NCBI RefSeq assembly: GCF_000374465.1
Contig: NZ_KB894529.1
Coordinates: forward strand, 372,001-436,000
Direction: 5' to 3'
Length of the DNA: 64,000 bases
Source of the DNA: Ahrensia kielensis DSM 5890
GTDB taxonomy: Bacteria > Pseudomonadota > Alphaproteobacteria > Rhizobiales > Rhizobiaceae
Shown here piece by piece: positions 18,732 to 28,993 of the stretch (positions are counted from its first letter, which is position 1; every line of letters begins with the position of its first letter). Under the pieces are notes generated by a model that saw only the letters and a program-made list of their open reading frames with translations, had not been told where the DNA came from and did not search any database. The translations under genes and the position numbers were made by a program.

Positions 18732-19466
18732 TTAGTTTCCAGTATTATGCGAAAGGATAGCGCGCGCTTTTTCGAGATCAGGCGGTGTATCAACGCCCAG
18801 CGGCACAGTGTCAATGATTGCGGCATGGATCGTCATGCCATCTTCAAGTGCGCGTAATTGCTCCAAGCTTTCGCGCTTTTCTAGCGTTGAAGGCTTTAAC
18901 GATACAAACCGTTCCAATGCTGCGCGCCGATAAGCATAAAGACCAATGTGATGATATAGCGGTCCCTCCCCATAAGGAGCGGTTGCGCGGCTGAAATATA
19001 ATGCCCGCAATAGATTTTCACCAATTGGCGAGCCTATTATCTTGACCACATTGGGGTTCGTCTTTTCATCCGAATCGGTAATTTCCACACCCAAAGTCGA
19101 AATATCGCACTTATTATTGTTAAGCGGCGCTAAAACAGCGCGAATATCGGCAGGTGCGATTGTCGGTAAATCGCCTTGAACATTGATGATCGTATCAAAA
19201 TCACCACCAACATTTGTAAAGGCTTCAAAAATACGGTCAGAACCGGATTGATGATCTGCGCTTGTCATTACGGCATTATAACCATGATCGCGCGCAGCCT
19301 CTAAAACCTCTGCAGTATCTGTTGCGATCAGAACGTCCCCGCAATCAGCTTCTTGGGCGCGATCTGCAACCTGAATGATCATTGGTTTTCCTGCAATATC
19401 GGCCATTGGCTTGCCTGGCAAACGGGTTGAGGCCATTCGTGCAGGTATAATTATAATCGGTTTCAT
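18732..19466 (-). CDS. kdsB: 3-deoxy-manno-octulosonate cytidylyltransferase
   Basis: Activates KDO as CMP-KDO for lipopolysaccharide inner-core synthesis, so the organism should make LPS. The 244-residue protein has the N-terminal nucleotide-binding stretch [17 protein letters not shown], then DVLIATD, the VQGDLPTI metal site and the [10 protein letters not shown] helix. It is the first gene of a kdsB-pheA pair and is divergent from the cytochrome c gene. Confidence 0.96.
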   Translation of the reverse strand: MKPIIIIPARMASTRLPGKPMADIAGKPMIIQVADRAQEADCGDVLIATDTAEVLEAARDHGYNAVMTSADHQSGSDRIFEAFTNVGGDFDTIINVQGDLPTIAPADIRAVLAPLNNNKCDISTLGVEITDSDEKTNPNVVKIIGSPIGENLLRALYFSRATAPYGEGPLYHHIGLYAYRRAALERFVSLKPSTLEKRESLEQLRALEDGMTIHAAIIDTVPLGVDTPPDLEKARAILSHNTGN

Positions 19467-19606
19467 AAGCGTCCATCTTTAGAAGTGGCAAAAAGTCTCA
19501 TCGTAAGACGTCTTATAGGTGTTGCATGGCGGACGTAAAAGACATAGTTTCCGGCCAAATTAAAGAACCGCATTGCGGCAAATTCAAATATACGGTGACG
19601 AAATCC

Positions 19607-20251
19607 ATGGAATCCATGAAAACAACGATGTATGCAGGCGCATTTTTGGCCGCCGCGGTTTTGATTATGACGCTTAGCATCCTTAGTGATGCGCTCTTCC
19701 ACTCAGAAACACCCGAACAATTCGGCTATGCCATTGAAGCTGCCGAAGGTTCTGCCCCTGCTGCAGGCGCAGAAGAAGACGCAGGCGTTCCTGACATTTC
19801 TGCCCTACTTGCAAGTGCTGATCTTGGTGCAGGCGAAACTGCATTTAAAAAATGTGCGGCTTGCCACACAATCGAAGAAGGCGGCGCGGATAAAATCGGC
19901 CCTCACCTCTTTGGTGTTCTAGGCCGAGACATCGCCAGCGCATCAGGCTTTAAATATTCGTCTGCAATGACAACATATGGCGAAGGCAAGCAGTGGACAT
20001 TTGAAGAGATGAACGGCTTTATCTACAAGCCAAAAGACTGGATCAAAGGCACAGCGATGGGCTTTGCAGGCATGAAGAAAGATCAAGACCGCGCAAACCT
20101 TCTCGCTTACATGAACCAGCAGAATGCAAGCCCTCTTGATCTGCCATCTCCTGAGGCTGCGGCCGAGGAAGAAGCAGCCCCTGAAGCTGCTGATGAGGAG
20201 ACTTCTGAGGAAGCTGCGCCAGCCGAGAGCGAAGCTGAAAAAACTGAATAA
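19607..20251 (+). CDS. Membrane-anchored c-type cytochrome (CycM-like)
   Basis: 214 residues from the ATG at 19607 (another candidate is 19616). An N-terminal uncleaved signal anchor (about 8-28) is followed by a Pro/Ala/Glu linker and one class I cytochrome c domain. The heme motif is CAACH (Cys83, Cys86, His87 from this start), and the sixth-ligand methionine is probably in GTAMGFAGM. The C-terminus is an Ala/Glu-rich tail of about 35 residues. Family members such as Bradyrhizobium CycM pass electrons from the bc1 complex to oxidases. The frame is open back to 19526, but that extension is not conserved-looking. Confidence 0.9.
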   Translation: MESMKTTMYAGAFLAAAVLIMTLSILSDALFHSETPEQFGYAIEAAEGSAPAAGAEEDAGVPDISALLASADLGAGETAFKKCAACHTIEEGGADKIGPHLFGVLGRDIASASGFKYSSAMTTYGEGKQWTFEEMNGFIYKPKDWIKGTAMGFAGMKKDQDRANLLAYMNQQNASPLDLPSPEAAAEEEAAPEAADEETSEEAAPAESEAEKTE

Positions 20252-20271
20252 TCTGTCACAATTGTGATATT

Positions 20272-20298
20272 AAAAGCCCGGTTCTGCCGGGCTTTTTT
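20272..20298 (+). terminator. Intrinsic terminator after the cytochrome c gene
   Basis: AGCCCGG (20275-20281) and CCGGGCT form a 7-bp GC-rich stem with a 5-base loop, flanked by AAAA before and TTTTTT after. It lies about 20 bases after the stop codon, separating the cytochrome gene from the yej operon. Confidence 0.9.
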
Positions 20299-20368
20299 AG
20301 TTTTTGCACTTTGAATTGACGCATTTACGTCTATTTTCCTCTAAAACATTCCAATGGGAGAATTAACG

Positions 20369-22219
20369 ATGAAGTGTTTTGTTGTGCCTATTGCAGTGAT
20401 TGCGCTTATCGCGCCGCTGTCAGCTTCTTTTGCGCAAGAAGCAAGTGGATGGGTTACAACCGATTCTCTCATTGCGACCAGCAAGTATGCTGATCATTTT
20501 TCCCACTATGATCACGCCAATCCTGATGCGCCAAAAGGTGGAACAGTTAATCTGCCAGCGCTTGGCACCTATGACAGTTTCAATCCCTATATAATAAAGG
20601 GCAATCCTGCGGCCGGCTTTGCATCCGGCGGGTTTGGCGGTGGTTTGCTTTATGACACGCTCCGCGCTCAATCGGTTGATGAACCATCAACGAGCCATCC
20701 GCTTATTTCAGAATCATTTACCTACCCAGAGGACGACTCATTTGCGATCTACCGTCTGAACAAAGCAGCTAAATGGCATGATGGAGAACCAATTACACCT
20801 CAGGATGTTGTGTGGACCTTCGACGTTCTCAAGAAATACAATCAGCTATATCGCGAATATTACAAGAATGTCGTTTCGGCAGAAGCCATCAATGAGACTG
20901 ATATAAAATTCAGCTTTGATGAGAAGAACAATCGAGAATTACCTAATATTTTAGGTGACATGCCCGTTTTGCCACAGCACTGGTGGGAAGGAACCGATGC
21001 TAACGGCAACAAACGTGACATTTCAAAATCCACCCTAGAGCCGCCTTTGGGATCTGGCCCTTATAAAATTGCGTCCTTTGATCCTGGGGTCTCCATTCGA
21101 TGGGAACGGGTCAAAGATTACTGGGCCGCCGATCTGCCGGTAAATAAGGGTCGAAAAAACTTCGACAGCTATAACTACACTTATTTTCTTGATTCGACCC
21201 CCATTTGGGAAGCGTTCAAAAAAGGTGGCATTCAGGATATTCACACTGAAACGAGTTCGCAGCGCTGGGCAAGTGAATATACTTTTCCTGCGTTTAAAGA
21301 GGGAAAAGTAAAAAAACGCACATTCCCAACTACAAGTCCGCAACCCATGCAGGGTTTTGCGATGAATATGCGCCGTGACAAATTCAAAGATGTGCGCGTA
21401 CGAAAAGCGCTTTCTTATCTCTTTGATTTTGAATCCATAAACAGACTGCAACTCTCTGGCCTTAGAACACGCACTGACAGCTATTTTGAAGGTGGCGAGC
21501 TTCAATCCAGCGGCATACCCGAAGGCCGTGAGTTGAGTATATTGCAGGAGTTTAGCGATCAACTGCCTGAAGCTTTATTTACCACACCTTTTGAAAATCC
21601 AGTTGGCGGCGACAGAGCTAAAAACCGTGACAATCAGCGCCTTGCAGCCCAGCTTATGCGCGAAGCGGGTTGGGAGCCACGCAATGGCACTTGGACGAAC
21701 ATTGAAACAGGCGAGCCTTTCAGCATTGAAATTTTAGGTGGCTCACCCGTTACAAACATTATCGCCGGACAATTTACACAAGATATGCGCAAATTTGGTA
21801 TCGATGCCAGCATCCGCATTGTCGACGCCAGTCAGTATGTTTCGCGCCTTGAAGATTTCAACTTCGATATGACGACGGTGCAACTTGCCCAATCATTATC
21901 TCCAGGAAATGAGCAGCGCGATTTTTGGTCATCAACAGCTGCCGATAAGCCTGATTCACGCAATATGTCAGGCATTAAAAATCCGGTTGTCGACGCCTTG
22001 GTGGACAAGATCATTTTTGCTGAAAACCGCGATGAACTTATCGCATTAACACATGCGCTTGATCGTGTTTTGCTATGGAATTATTATTATATTCCGCAAT
22101 GGCACTCGCCAGAAGAATGGCTTGCATGGTGGGACAAATTTGATTTTGTCGACAAGCAGCCGACCTATTCTGGTGTCGACACTTCTTCATGGTGGATAAA
22201 GCCGGAAAGCAGTAAATGA
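20369..22219 (+). CDS. yejA: Peptide ABC transporter substrate-binding protein, YejA-like, Sec-exported
   Basis: Periplasmic family 5 solute-binding protein of the YejABEF oligopeptide importer. The 616-residue protein starts at the ATG at 20369, which is preceded by GGAG; the frame extends to 20354. A classical Sec signal peptide (about 1-23, ending SASFAQ) is followed by the SBP_bac_5 domain, with AKWHDGEPITPQDVVWTF typical of the family and RVRKALSYLFDFE in the second lobe. It is followed by a second yejA overlapping by 4 bases. Confidence 0.93.
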   Translation: MKCFVVPIAVIALIAPLSASFAQEASGWVTTDSLIATSKYADHFSHYDHANPDAPKGGTVNLPALGTYDSFNPYIIKGNPAAGFASGGFGGGLLYDTLRAQSVDEPSTSHPLISESFTYPEDDSFAIYRLNKAAKWHDGEPITPQDVVWTFDVLKKYNQLYREYYKNVVSAEAINETDIKFSFDEKNNRELPNILGDMPVLPQHWWEGTDANGNKRDISKSTLEPPLGSGPYKIASFDPGVSIRWERVKDYWAADLPVNKGRKNFDSYNYTYFLDSTPIWEAFKKGGIQDIHTETSSQRWASEYTFPAFKEGKVKKRTFPTTSPQPMQGFAMNMRRDKFKDVRVRKALSYLFDFESINRLQLSGLRTRTDSYFEGGELQSSGIPEGRELSILQEFSDQLPEALFTTPFENPVGGDRAKNRDNQRLAAQLMREAGWEPRNGTWTNIETGEPFSIEILGGSPVTNIIAGQFTQDMRKFGIDASIRIVDASQYVSRLEDFNFDMTTVQLAQSLSPGNEQRDFWSSTAADKPDSRNMSGIKNPVVDALVDKIIFAENRDELIALTHALDRVLLWNYYYIPQWHSPEEWLAWWDKFDFVDKQPTYSGVDTSSWWIKPESSK

Positions 22220-24093
22220 TTATCGATCGCCGCCGCTTTTTAGCCATGACCAGCGCAGTAATAGCGGGCGCTGCTGGATTGCCGAAACTTTCATATGCGC
22301 AGAACCCATCCGGTAAGCCACTCCATGGTCTGTCGGCTTTTGGAGATTTAAAATACCCCCAAGGGTTTTCGCATTTTGACTATGCGTCACCAAACGCGCC
22401 AACCGGCGGCACATTCGCTTTTCAACCTGCTTATTGGTACTTTAACCAGAACGTGCAGACCTTCAACACGCTCAATAGTTTTGTACGAAAAGGTGACGCG
22501 CCGCCGCGCATGGAAGTGTGCTTTGATGCGTTGGTCGTTTCATCACATGACGAACCTGATGCTGTTTATTGTCACTTGGCCGAAAGCGTTGTGATTTCAG
22601 CTGATCGAAACAGCTTCACTTTCAAAATACGTGATATTGCACATTGGCACGATGGTTCGCCTATTACGGCCGAAGACGTGGCGTTCTCCTTTAAAACCAT
22701 CAAAGAACAAGGCCACCCAGAGCTTTCATTGCCGCTGGCTCCTTTAAAAGAAGCCCGCATTGATGATCCAATGACCATTACGCTGGTCTTTGACGGCAGC
22801 CAAGCTGCGCAAGATATTCTGTCTATCGCAGGCTTACCAATCATCTCTAAAGCTTGGTACACAGACAATGTTTTTGATGCATCAACGCTAACGCCGCCAT
22901 TGGCATCAGGGCCCTACAAAGTCGGGCGAATGAATCCGGGCGTCTATATCGAATATGAGCGTGTCGATGATTATTGGGCCAAAGAGCTTGGCACAGCTAA
23001 GGGCTTCAACCATTTTCAAACGATCCGCATAGATTTTTTCAAAGAGCGACAGGCTGGATTTGAAGCTTTCAAAAAAGGCGCCACCACGTTTAGACAAGAG
23101 TTCACTTCGAAGAGTTGGGCGACAGAATATGATTTTCCAGCCATACAAGATGGCCGCGTAATCAAAGCGCATTTTGACGCTGAAAAACGGCCTAGCATGC
23201 AAGCTTGGTGCCTCAATATGAGGCGCGAACGCTTTAAAGATAAAAGGGTGCGCGATGCGATTGCGCAATGTTTTGACTTTGAATGGACCAATAGAAATCT
23301 ATTCTACGGTTTATATGAACGCTCGCACTCGATTTTCGCTGGCTCGTCATATGAAGCGGCAGGCACACCGGATGCAGCGGAAACAGATTTACTTAAAAAA
23401 CTAAGCGTTGATCATGAATTGCCTAAAGGTATTTATGATGACGCCTACCGGCAACCAGCATCAGATGGTTCTGGCCGCGACAGAAACAAATTGCGTGGTG
23501 CATCCAAATTACTGGCAGATGCTGGATGGAAACCGGGTGATAAGGGCTTTTTGCGCAATACCAAAGGCGAGACACTGGATTTAGAGTTCCTCATTTCCGC
23601 CTCGGTTTTTGAACGCATCTATGGGCCTTTTGTTGAAACTATGCGCGCTGTCGGCATCAACGCGTCATTGCGGCTTGTGGACCCTGCCCAATACCAAGCA
23701 CGGACAAGCAGTTTTGATTTTGACATGGCAGGATTAGCGCTTGGCTGGTCGCCAACACCGACGGCAAGCGGCCTTGATACAATTTTAGGGTCAAAATCGG
23801 CAGAAATAGAAGGCACCCGAAACTGGCCTGCTCTCACAAATCCGCTGGTGGATGCTATTATTTACGAAATTGGGGCCGCAGAAACGCGAGAAAGACACGA
23901 AACAAGCATGAGAGTGCTCGATAGGGTCTTGCGGCTGACGCGCGAATGGATTCCAAATTGGAGATCAGCGAATCACCGCGTTGCCTATTGGGATATATTT
24001 GGCTTTAAAGAACCAAAACCTGATTATTTTTGGCAGGTGGAAGCGCTCTGGTGGATTGACAAGGAAAAGGCTGACAAGCTTGGCAAGGGTTAA
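22216..24093 (+). CDS. yejA: Second YejA-like peptide-binding protein, Tat-type leader
   Basis: 625-residue family 5 solute-binding protein, start overlapping the previous stop (ATGA). The N-terminus carries a twin-arginine-like motif (DRRRFLAM, residues 4-11), a hydrophobic stretch and a cleavage site near SYAQN, so export may be by Tat rather than Sec. The domain layout matches the upstream paralogue (IAHWHDGSPITAEDVAF, RVRDAIAQCFDFE), but the sequences are strongly diverged. Two binding proteins in one operon suggest two peptide ranges feeding one permease; this is inference. Confidence 0.92.
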   Translation: MIIDRRRFLAMTSAVIAGAAGLPKLSYAQNPSGKPLHGLSAFGDLKYPQGFSHFDYASPNAPTGGTFAFQPAYWYFNQNVQTFNTLNSFVRKGDAPPRMEVCFDALVVSSHDEPDAVYCHLAESVVISADRNSFTFKIRDIAHWHDGSPITAEDVAFSFKTIKEQGHPELSLPLAPLKEARIDDPMTITLVFDGSQAAQDILSIAGLPIISKAWYTDNVFDASTLTPPLASGPYKVGRMNPGVYIEYERVDDYWAKELGTAKGFNHFQTIRIDFFKERQAGFEAFKKGATTFRQEFTSKSWATEYDFPAIQDGRVIKAHFDAEKRPSMQAWCLNMRRERFKDKRVRDAIAQCFDFEWTNRNLFYGLYERSHSIFAGSSYEAAGTPDAAETDLLKKLSVDHELPKGIYDDAYRQPASDGSGRDRNKLRGASKLLADAGWKPGDKGFLRNTKGETLDLEFLISASVFERIYGPFVETMRAVGINASLRLVDPAQYQARTSSFDFDMAGLALGWSPTPTASGLDTILGSKSAEIEGTRNWPALTNPLVDAIIYEIGAAETRERHETSMRVLDRVLRLTREWIPNWRSANHRVAYWDIFGFKEPKPDYFWQVEALWWIDKEKADKLGKG

Positions 24094-24139
24094 AAGCACA
24101 GACATGAGTTCACTTTCCAGCAGTGGGGAGCGCTGAAGC

Positions 24140-25255
24140 ATGGGTGCTTATATCCTCCGACGTCTTCTTTTAATGATACCGACTATTTTGGGCATCATGG
24201 CGATATCTTTCACCGTTGTGCAATTTGCGCCGGGCGGTCCGGTTGAACAGGTTATTGCCCAGCTCACAGGCCAAGGCGGAGATGCGACAGACCGCATAAC
24301 TGGCGGCGGCAGTGATATTGGCGGTGGCAACGACATTGGTTCAAGCATTGAGGGCGGTGGCTCTAACAACTCTAAGTATCGCGGTGCGCAAGGGCTTGAT
24401 CCGGAGTTTATCGCTGACCTCGAGCGGCAATTCGGTTTTGACAAACCACCTTTAGAGCGCTTCGCGCTGATGGTTTGGAACTATGCACGCTTTGATTTTG
24501 GCGACAGCTACTTTCGCGACATATCGGTTATTGACCTCATTATAGAAAAAATGCCGGTTTCCATATCGCTTGGCCTCTGGATAACGTTACTTTCTTACGC
24601 GATCTCTATTCCACTTGGCATTAAAAAAGCCATATCGGACGGCTCATCGTTTGACACATGGACCAGCGGCATCATCATTCTTGCCTATGCGATACCGGGA
24701 TTTCTGTTTGCTATCCTTTTGATCGTTCTTTTTGCCGGCGGTTCATTTTATGATCTGTTTCCACTGCGCGGTCTTGTGTCTGATAATTTTGCGCAGCTTG
24801 CATGGTATGAAAAAGTCATCGACTATTTCTGGCACCTTGCGCTGCCTTTAACAGCACTTGTTTTATCGGCATTTGCGACCACAACCTTGCTCACCAAGAA
24901 CTCGTTTCTTGATGAAATCCGCAAGCAATATGTTACAACAGCGCGCGCCAAAGGGCTTGGCGAAAACAAGGTTCTTTATGGCCACGTATTTCGAAATGCG
25001 ATGCTGATTATCATTGCCGGATTTCCTGCAGCCTTCATCTCTGCATTTTTCACAGGTTCCTTATTAATCGAAACAATCTTCTCACTTGATGGGCTTGGAT
25101 TGCTTGGGTTCAAATCGGTCGTAGATCGTGATTATCCGGTTGTCTTTGGAACGCTCTATATTTTCTCATTGATGGGGCTACTCGTCAGCCTACTTTCAGA
25201 CTTGATGTACACTTGGGTAGACCCACGTATTGATTTTGAATCGAGGGATGTTTGA
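24140..25255 (+). CDS. yejB: Peptide ABC transporter permease YejB
   Basis: 371-residue inner-membrane permease of the DppB type. Helix 1 is at about 8-30. A glycine/serine/aspartate-rich low-complexity periplasmic insertion (about 44-76) precedes the conserved [18 protein letters not shown]. Five further helices follow, with the EAA-type loop [21 protein letters not shown] that docks on the ATPase. It follows yejA by 46 bases and shares one base with yejE. Confidence 0.94.
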   Translation: MGAYILRRLLLMIPTILGIMAISFTVVQFAPGGPVEQVIAQLTGQGGDATDRITGGGSDIGGGNDIGSSIEGGGSNNSKYRGAQGLDPEFIADLERQFGFDKPPLERFALMVWNYARFDFGDSYFRDISVIDLIIEKMPVSISLGLWITLLSYAISIPLGIKKAISDGSSFDTWTSGIIILAYAIPGFLFAILLIVLFAGGSFYDLFPLRGLVSDNFAQLAWYEKVIDYFWHLALPLTALVLSAFATTTLLTKNSFLDEIRKQYVTTARAKGLGENKVLYGHVFRNAMLIIIAGFPAAFISAFFTGSLLIETIFSLDGLGLLGFKSVVDRDYPVVFGTLYIFSLMGLLVSLLSDLMYTWVDPRIDFESRDV

Positions 25256-26394
25256 TGGCTGATACCACCATGACATCACAAGCGCCGGCAAAGCGTCCGT
25301 TTCTTTCGCCTATCAATCAGCGGCGTTGGCAGAACTTTAAAGCCAATCGTCGTGGTTACTGGTCGTTGTGGATTTTCCTCATACTGTTCATCCTTTCGCT
25401 CGGTGCAGAGTTCATAGCCAACGACAAGCCAATTCTCGTATCGTATAAGGGTGAAATACTGACGCCTGTTTTCGTCAATTATCCGGAAGAAAAATTTGGC
25501 GGTTTCCTTGCGCGTACAGATTATACCGACCCCTTCATACAAGAAGAAATCGAAACCAATGGGTGGATGATCTGGCCGCCTGTTCGTTTTTCATACAGAA
25601 CCGTCAACAAGGAAGTACCGACAACGGCTCCATCAAAGCCAGCTTTCCTATTTGATACACGCGAAGAGCTTTGTGCTCGCTATGCAGAAGGTGTGAACGA
25701 TCCGAACTGCACATATGGAAACTTCAACTGGCTTGGCACAGACGATCAGGCACGGGACGTTTTTGCTCGCACACTTTACGGCTTCCGCATATCGGTTCTG
25801 TTCGGTTTAATCCTGACCGCATTGTCTGCTGTTGTTGGTGTGGCAGCGGGTGCTGTTCAAGGTTATTTCGGCGGCTGGACTGATTTGATTATGCAGCGCA
25901 TCATTGAGATCTGGTCCTCAATTCCTGTGCTTTATATCTTGCTCATTATGGCTGCTGTTTTGCCGCCCGGCTTCTGGATATTGCTTGGCATTATGCTTTT
26001 GTTCTCGTGGGTTGGTTTTGTCGGCATTGTACGCGCAGAATTTTTACGTGCGCGCAATTTTGAATATGTGAATGCGGCGCGCGCCCTAGGGGTGTCGAAC
26101 CGCACGATTATGTTCCGCCATTTGCTGCCCAATGCGATGGTTGCGACATTGACATTCCTGCCGTTCATTTTGAACGGCTCGATTACCACGCTCACATCGC
26201 TAGATTTTCTTGGCTTTGGTTTACCACCAGGCTCGGCATCACTTGGCGAGTTGATCCTGCAAGGCAAAAACAATTTGCAGGCACCTTGGCTCGGTTTCTC
26301 CGGCTTCATTGTGATTTCCATTATGCTATCGCTCCTGATTTTCATCGGCGAAGCAACACGTGATGCGTTTGACCCAAGAAAGACATTTGCATGA
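25255..26394 (+). CDS. yejE: Peptide ABC transporter permease YejE
   Basis: 379-residue permease of the DppC type. The ATG at 25255 overlaps the yejB stop (TGATG). The cytoplasmic N-terminus precedes helix 1 (about 38-55). A large periplasmic loop of about 110 residues, typical of YejE, is followed by five helices and the EAA loop AARALGVSNRTIMFRHLLPN. It pairs with YejB to form the channel and overlaps yejF by 4 bases. Confidence 0.94.
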   Translation: MADTTMTSQAPAKRPFLSPINQRRWQNFKANRRGYWSLWIFLILFILSLGAEFIANDKPILVSYKGEILTPVFVNYPEEKFGGFLARTDYTDPFIQEEIETNGWMIWPPVRFSYRTVNKEVPTTAPSKPAFLFDTREELCARYAEGVNDPNCTYGNFNWLGTDDQARDVFARTLYGFRISVLFGLILTALSAVVGVAAGAVQGYFGGWTDLIMQRIIEIWSSIPVLYILLIMAAVLPPGFWILLGIMLLFSWVGFVGIVRAEFLRARNFEYVNAARALGVSNRTIMFRHLLPNAMVATLTFLPFILNGSITTLTSLDFLGFGLPPGSASLGELILQGKNNLQAPWLGFSGFIVISIMLSLLIFIGEATRDAFDPRKTFA

Positions 26395-28046
26395 GCGGCG
26401 CGCAGAATAATAACACTTCGGCAGCGCCGCTTCTTTCCGTTCGCAATTTGGCGGTTGATTTCACGCAAGGCGGCGCAACCACACGCGCCGTAGATGGTGT
26501 TTCCTTTGATATCGGTGCCCGTGAAACCGTGGCGCTGGTGGGCGAATCTGGTTCAGGAAAATCCGTCACAGCGAATTCTATTTTGAAGCTTTTGCAATAT
26601 CCTGCGGCCAGCCATCCGCATGGTGAAATTTGGTTTGACGGACAGGATTTGATGAAAGCGCCGGACGCAGCGCTGCGCCGTGTGCGCGGCAATGATGTCA
26701 CGATGATCTTTCAAGAGCCAATGACATCGCTCAATCCGCTCCATTCAATTGAAAAGCAGATCGGCGAAATCTTGCGGCTGCACCAAACAGTGCCCGAAGC
26801 AAAAGTTCGCAGCCATATCATCAGCCTGCTTGAACAGGTCGGTATCCGCGATGCTGAAAAGCGCCTGCCCGCCTATCCTCACCAAATGTCTGGCGGACAA
26901 AGACAACGTGTGATGATTGCAATGGCGCTTGCCAATACGCCTAAACTGCTTATCGCCGATGAACCAACCACAGCGCTTGATGTCACCGTGCAAGCACAAA
27001 TTCTAAAATTGCTTGATGGTCTAAAAAGCAAGTTCGATATGTCGATGCTGTTTATCACGCATGATCTGGCTATCGTTCGCAAGATTGCGGACCGTGTCTG
27101 CGTTATGACCAATGGCAAGATTGTCGAAACAGGCCCGACAGAAGACATTTTCAACAATCCTCAACATGAATACACCAAGCACTTGCTTGCTGCCGAACCA
27201 AAGGGCAGTCCGCCCAAGCTCGACAAATCATCGCCCGTCGTCATGCAAGGCGATGACATAAAAGTATGGTTTCCCATTAAGCAGGGCTTCATGCGAAAGA
27301 CGGTTGACCACGTAAAAGCCGTTGATGGCATTGATGTAACAGTTCGCGCTGGGCAAACACTCGGCATTGTCGGGGAATCCGGTTCCGGCAAGACGACGCT
27401 TGGTCTTGCCCTTTCGCGGCTCATTTCATCAGAAGGTAAAATCACCTTCAATGGTGCTGATATCGGCGCTCGATCATTCCGCGACATGCGCCCCGTGCGC
27501 AAAGATTTGCAAGTGGTTTTCCAAGACCCATTCGGTTCGCTCAGCCCGCGTATGTCAATCGCTGAAATTATTGCAGAGGGCTTGGAAATACATAGCCCTC
27601 ACCTTTCACGCGCCGAACGCGATCAAGCCGTTGTAACCGCACTTCAGGAAGTCGGCCTAGACCCTGAAACGCGCTTCCGTTATCCGCATGAGTTTTCAGG
27701 TGGGCAAAGGCAGCGCATTGCGATTGCCCGCGCCATGGTACTGACGCCAAAATTCATCATGCTGGACGAGCCTACTTCCGCGCTTGATATGAGCGTACAA
27801 GCACAGGTCGTTGACCTGCTGCGCGACCTGCAAAAAAAACATAATCTGGCTTACCTTTTCATCAGCCATGATTTGAAAGTCGTGCGTGCGCTCGCCAATG
27901 AGGTCGTTGTTATGCGCAACGGAAAAGTGGTCGAGTACGGTTCTGCGGAACAGATTTTTGACGCGCCTAAAACAGATTATACTAAGGCGTTGATGGCGGC
28001 GGCATTTGATATTGAAGCGGCACCAGAAGGTGTCGTTGCAGACTAA
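26391..28046 (+). CDS. yejF: Peptide ABC transporter ATP-binding protein YejF (two ABC domains)
   Basis: 551 residues comprising two fused ABC ATPases. Domain 1 (about 12-270) has Walker A GESGSGKSV, signature SGGQRQRV and Walker B LLIADEPTTALD. Domain 2 (about 285-545) has Walker A GESGSGKTT, signature SGGQRQRI and Walker B IMLDEPTSALD. Each is followed by the oligopeptide-transporter C-terminal segment. All catalytic motifs are intact in both halves. The start overlaps yejE and the stop overlaps ghrA by one base. Confidence 0.95.
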   Translation: MSGAQNNNTSAAPLLSVRNLAVDFTQGGATTRAVDGVSFDIGARETVALVGESGSGKSVTANSILKLLQYPAASHPHGEIWFDGQDLMKAPDAALRRVRGNDVTMIFQEPMTSLNPLHSIEKQIGEILRLHQTVPEAKVRSHIISLLEQVGIRDAEKRLPAYPHQMSGGQRQRVMIAMALANTPKLLIADEPTTALDVTVQAQILKLLDGLKSKFDMSMLFITHDLAIVRKIADRVCVMTNGKIVETGPTEDIFNNPQHEYTKHLLAAEPKGSPPKLDKSSPVVMQGDDIKVWFPIKQGFMRKTVDHVKAVDGIDVTVRAGQTLGIVGESGSGKTTLGLALSRLISSEGKITFNGADIGARSFRDMRPVRKDLQVVFQDPFGSLSPRMSIAEIIAEGLEIHSPHLSRAERDQAVVTALQEVGLDPETRFRYPHEFSGGQRQRIAIARAMVLTPKFIMLDEPTSALDMSVQAQVVDLLRDLQKKHNLAYLFISHDLKVVRALANEVVVMRNGKVVEYGSAEQIFDAPKTDYTKALMAAAFDIEAAPEGVVAD

Positions 28047-28993
28047 TGACCAAGAAAATTCTACTTGCAGTGACCGGTTTTGACGAAGCGCTTTGGCAAG
28101 CAGAAATCGAGCGCATGGCGCCTGATCTTGAGGTCATCACCAACATTACAGATGATGCTGCAGATGTAGAATATGCGATCGTCTGGAAGCAGCGGCCCAA
28201 TATATTAAGCGCGCTGCCATATCTGAAAGTCATATTTTCTGCTGGCGCTGGTGTGGATCATATTTTTAAAGATCATACATTGCCGGATGTTCCTATCGTG
28301 CGCGTTGTTGCTGACGATTTAACCAACCGAATGAGCGAATACATCATATGGCAAGCGCTCGATCATTTACGTCAAGGCGCGCGCTACCGGAAGCAACAGG
28401 CAGGCCACGTCTGGCTGGAAGATAAAGCCCAACCTGCTGCGGATGCCGTTACTGTTGGTATCATGGGCATCGGAGCATTGGGAATGGATGCAGCGATTAA
28501 GCTGAAAATGATCGGCTTTCATGTTGTTGGCTGGAGCCGTAATCCAAAAACCAATAGCGAAATAGAGACGTTTTCAGGTACTGACGGTTTGCATGATATG
28601 TTGTCTCAGACCGACATCCTAGTCTGCCTTTTGCCTCTCACAGATGAAACACGCGGCATTATTGACGCGCAATTGCTTTCAAAATTAAAGCGTAACGGGC
28701 CGCTGGGTGGCCCTGTTTTAATCAATGCTGGTCGCGGCGGGCTTCAAAGTGAGGCCGACATTCTAGCCGCGCTGAATGATGGTTCGCTTTCAGCAGCATC
28801 TCTGGATGTCTTTGAACAAGAACCGCTGGCTGGTGATAGTCCTCTATGGTCGCACCCGCGTGTGACGGTGACACCGCATGCGGCGGCAGCATCCAATCCC
28901 TTGGCGTTGATCCCGCATATTCTCAAACAAATAGCAGCTTATGAGCGCGGCGGAACGCTAGAAAATCTCGTTGATAGAAAAGCTGGATATTAA
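28046..28993 (+). CDS. ghrA: 2-hydroxyacid dehydrogenase, glyoxylate/hydroxypyruvate reductase A type
   Basis: 315 residues, probably reducing glyoxylate or hydroxypyruvate with NADPH. It has the D-isomer-specific dehydrogenase fold: GAGVDHIFK, Rossmann motif GIMGIGALGMDAA near residue 137, INAGRGG (substrate Arg), DVFEQEPL (Glu) and TPHAAAAS (catalytic His). It begins in the yejF stop codon (TAATG), so it is translated with the transporter operon. The metabolic reason for that coupling is not evident. Convergent with the NlpC/P60 gene, sharing 4 bases. Confidence 0.88.
   Translation: MTKKILLAVTGFDEALWQAEIERMAPDLEVITNITDDAADVEYAIVWKQRPNILSALPYLKVIFSAGAGVDHIFKDHTLPDVPIVRVVADDLTNRMSEYIIWQALDHLRQGARYRKQQAGHVWLEDKAQPAADAVTVGIMGIGALGMDAAIKLKMIGFHVVGWSRNPKTNSEIETFSGTDGLHDMLSQTDILVCLLPLTDETRGIIDAQLLSKLKRNGPLGGPVLINAGRGGLQSEADILAALNDGSLSAASLDVFEQEPLAGDSPLWSHPRVTVTPHAAAASNPLALIPHILKQIAAYERGGTLENLVDRKAGY

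Noticed and set aside
19526-19606. N-terminal extension of the cytochrome c frame
   Set aside because: The extra 27 residues precede the membrane anchor, do not resemble CycM-type proteins and overlap the likely promoter region shared with kdsB.
24269-24367. Glycine-rich insertion in YejB as a possible repeat expansion
   Set aside because: The reading frame is intact and, from memory, alphaproteobacterial YejB proteins often have a Gly-rich loop before LDPEF; probably ordinary family variation.
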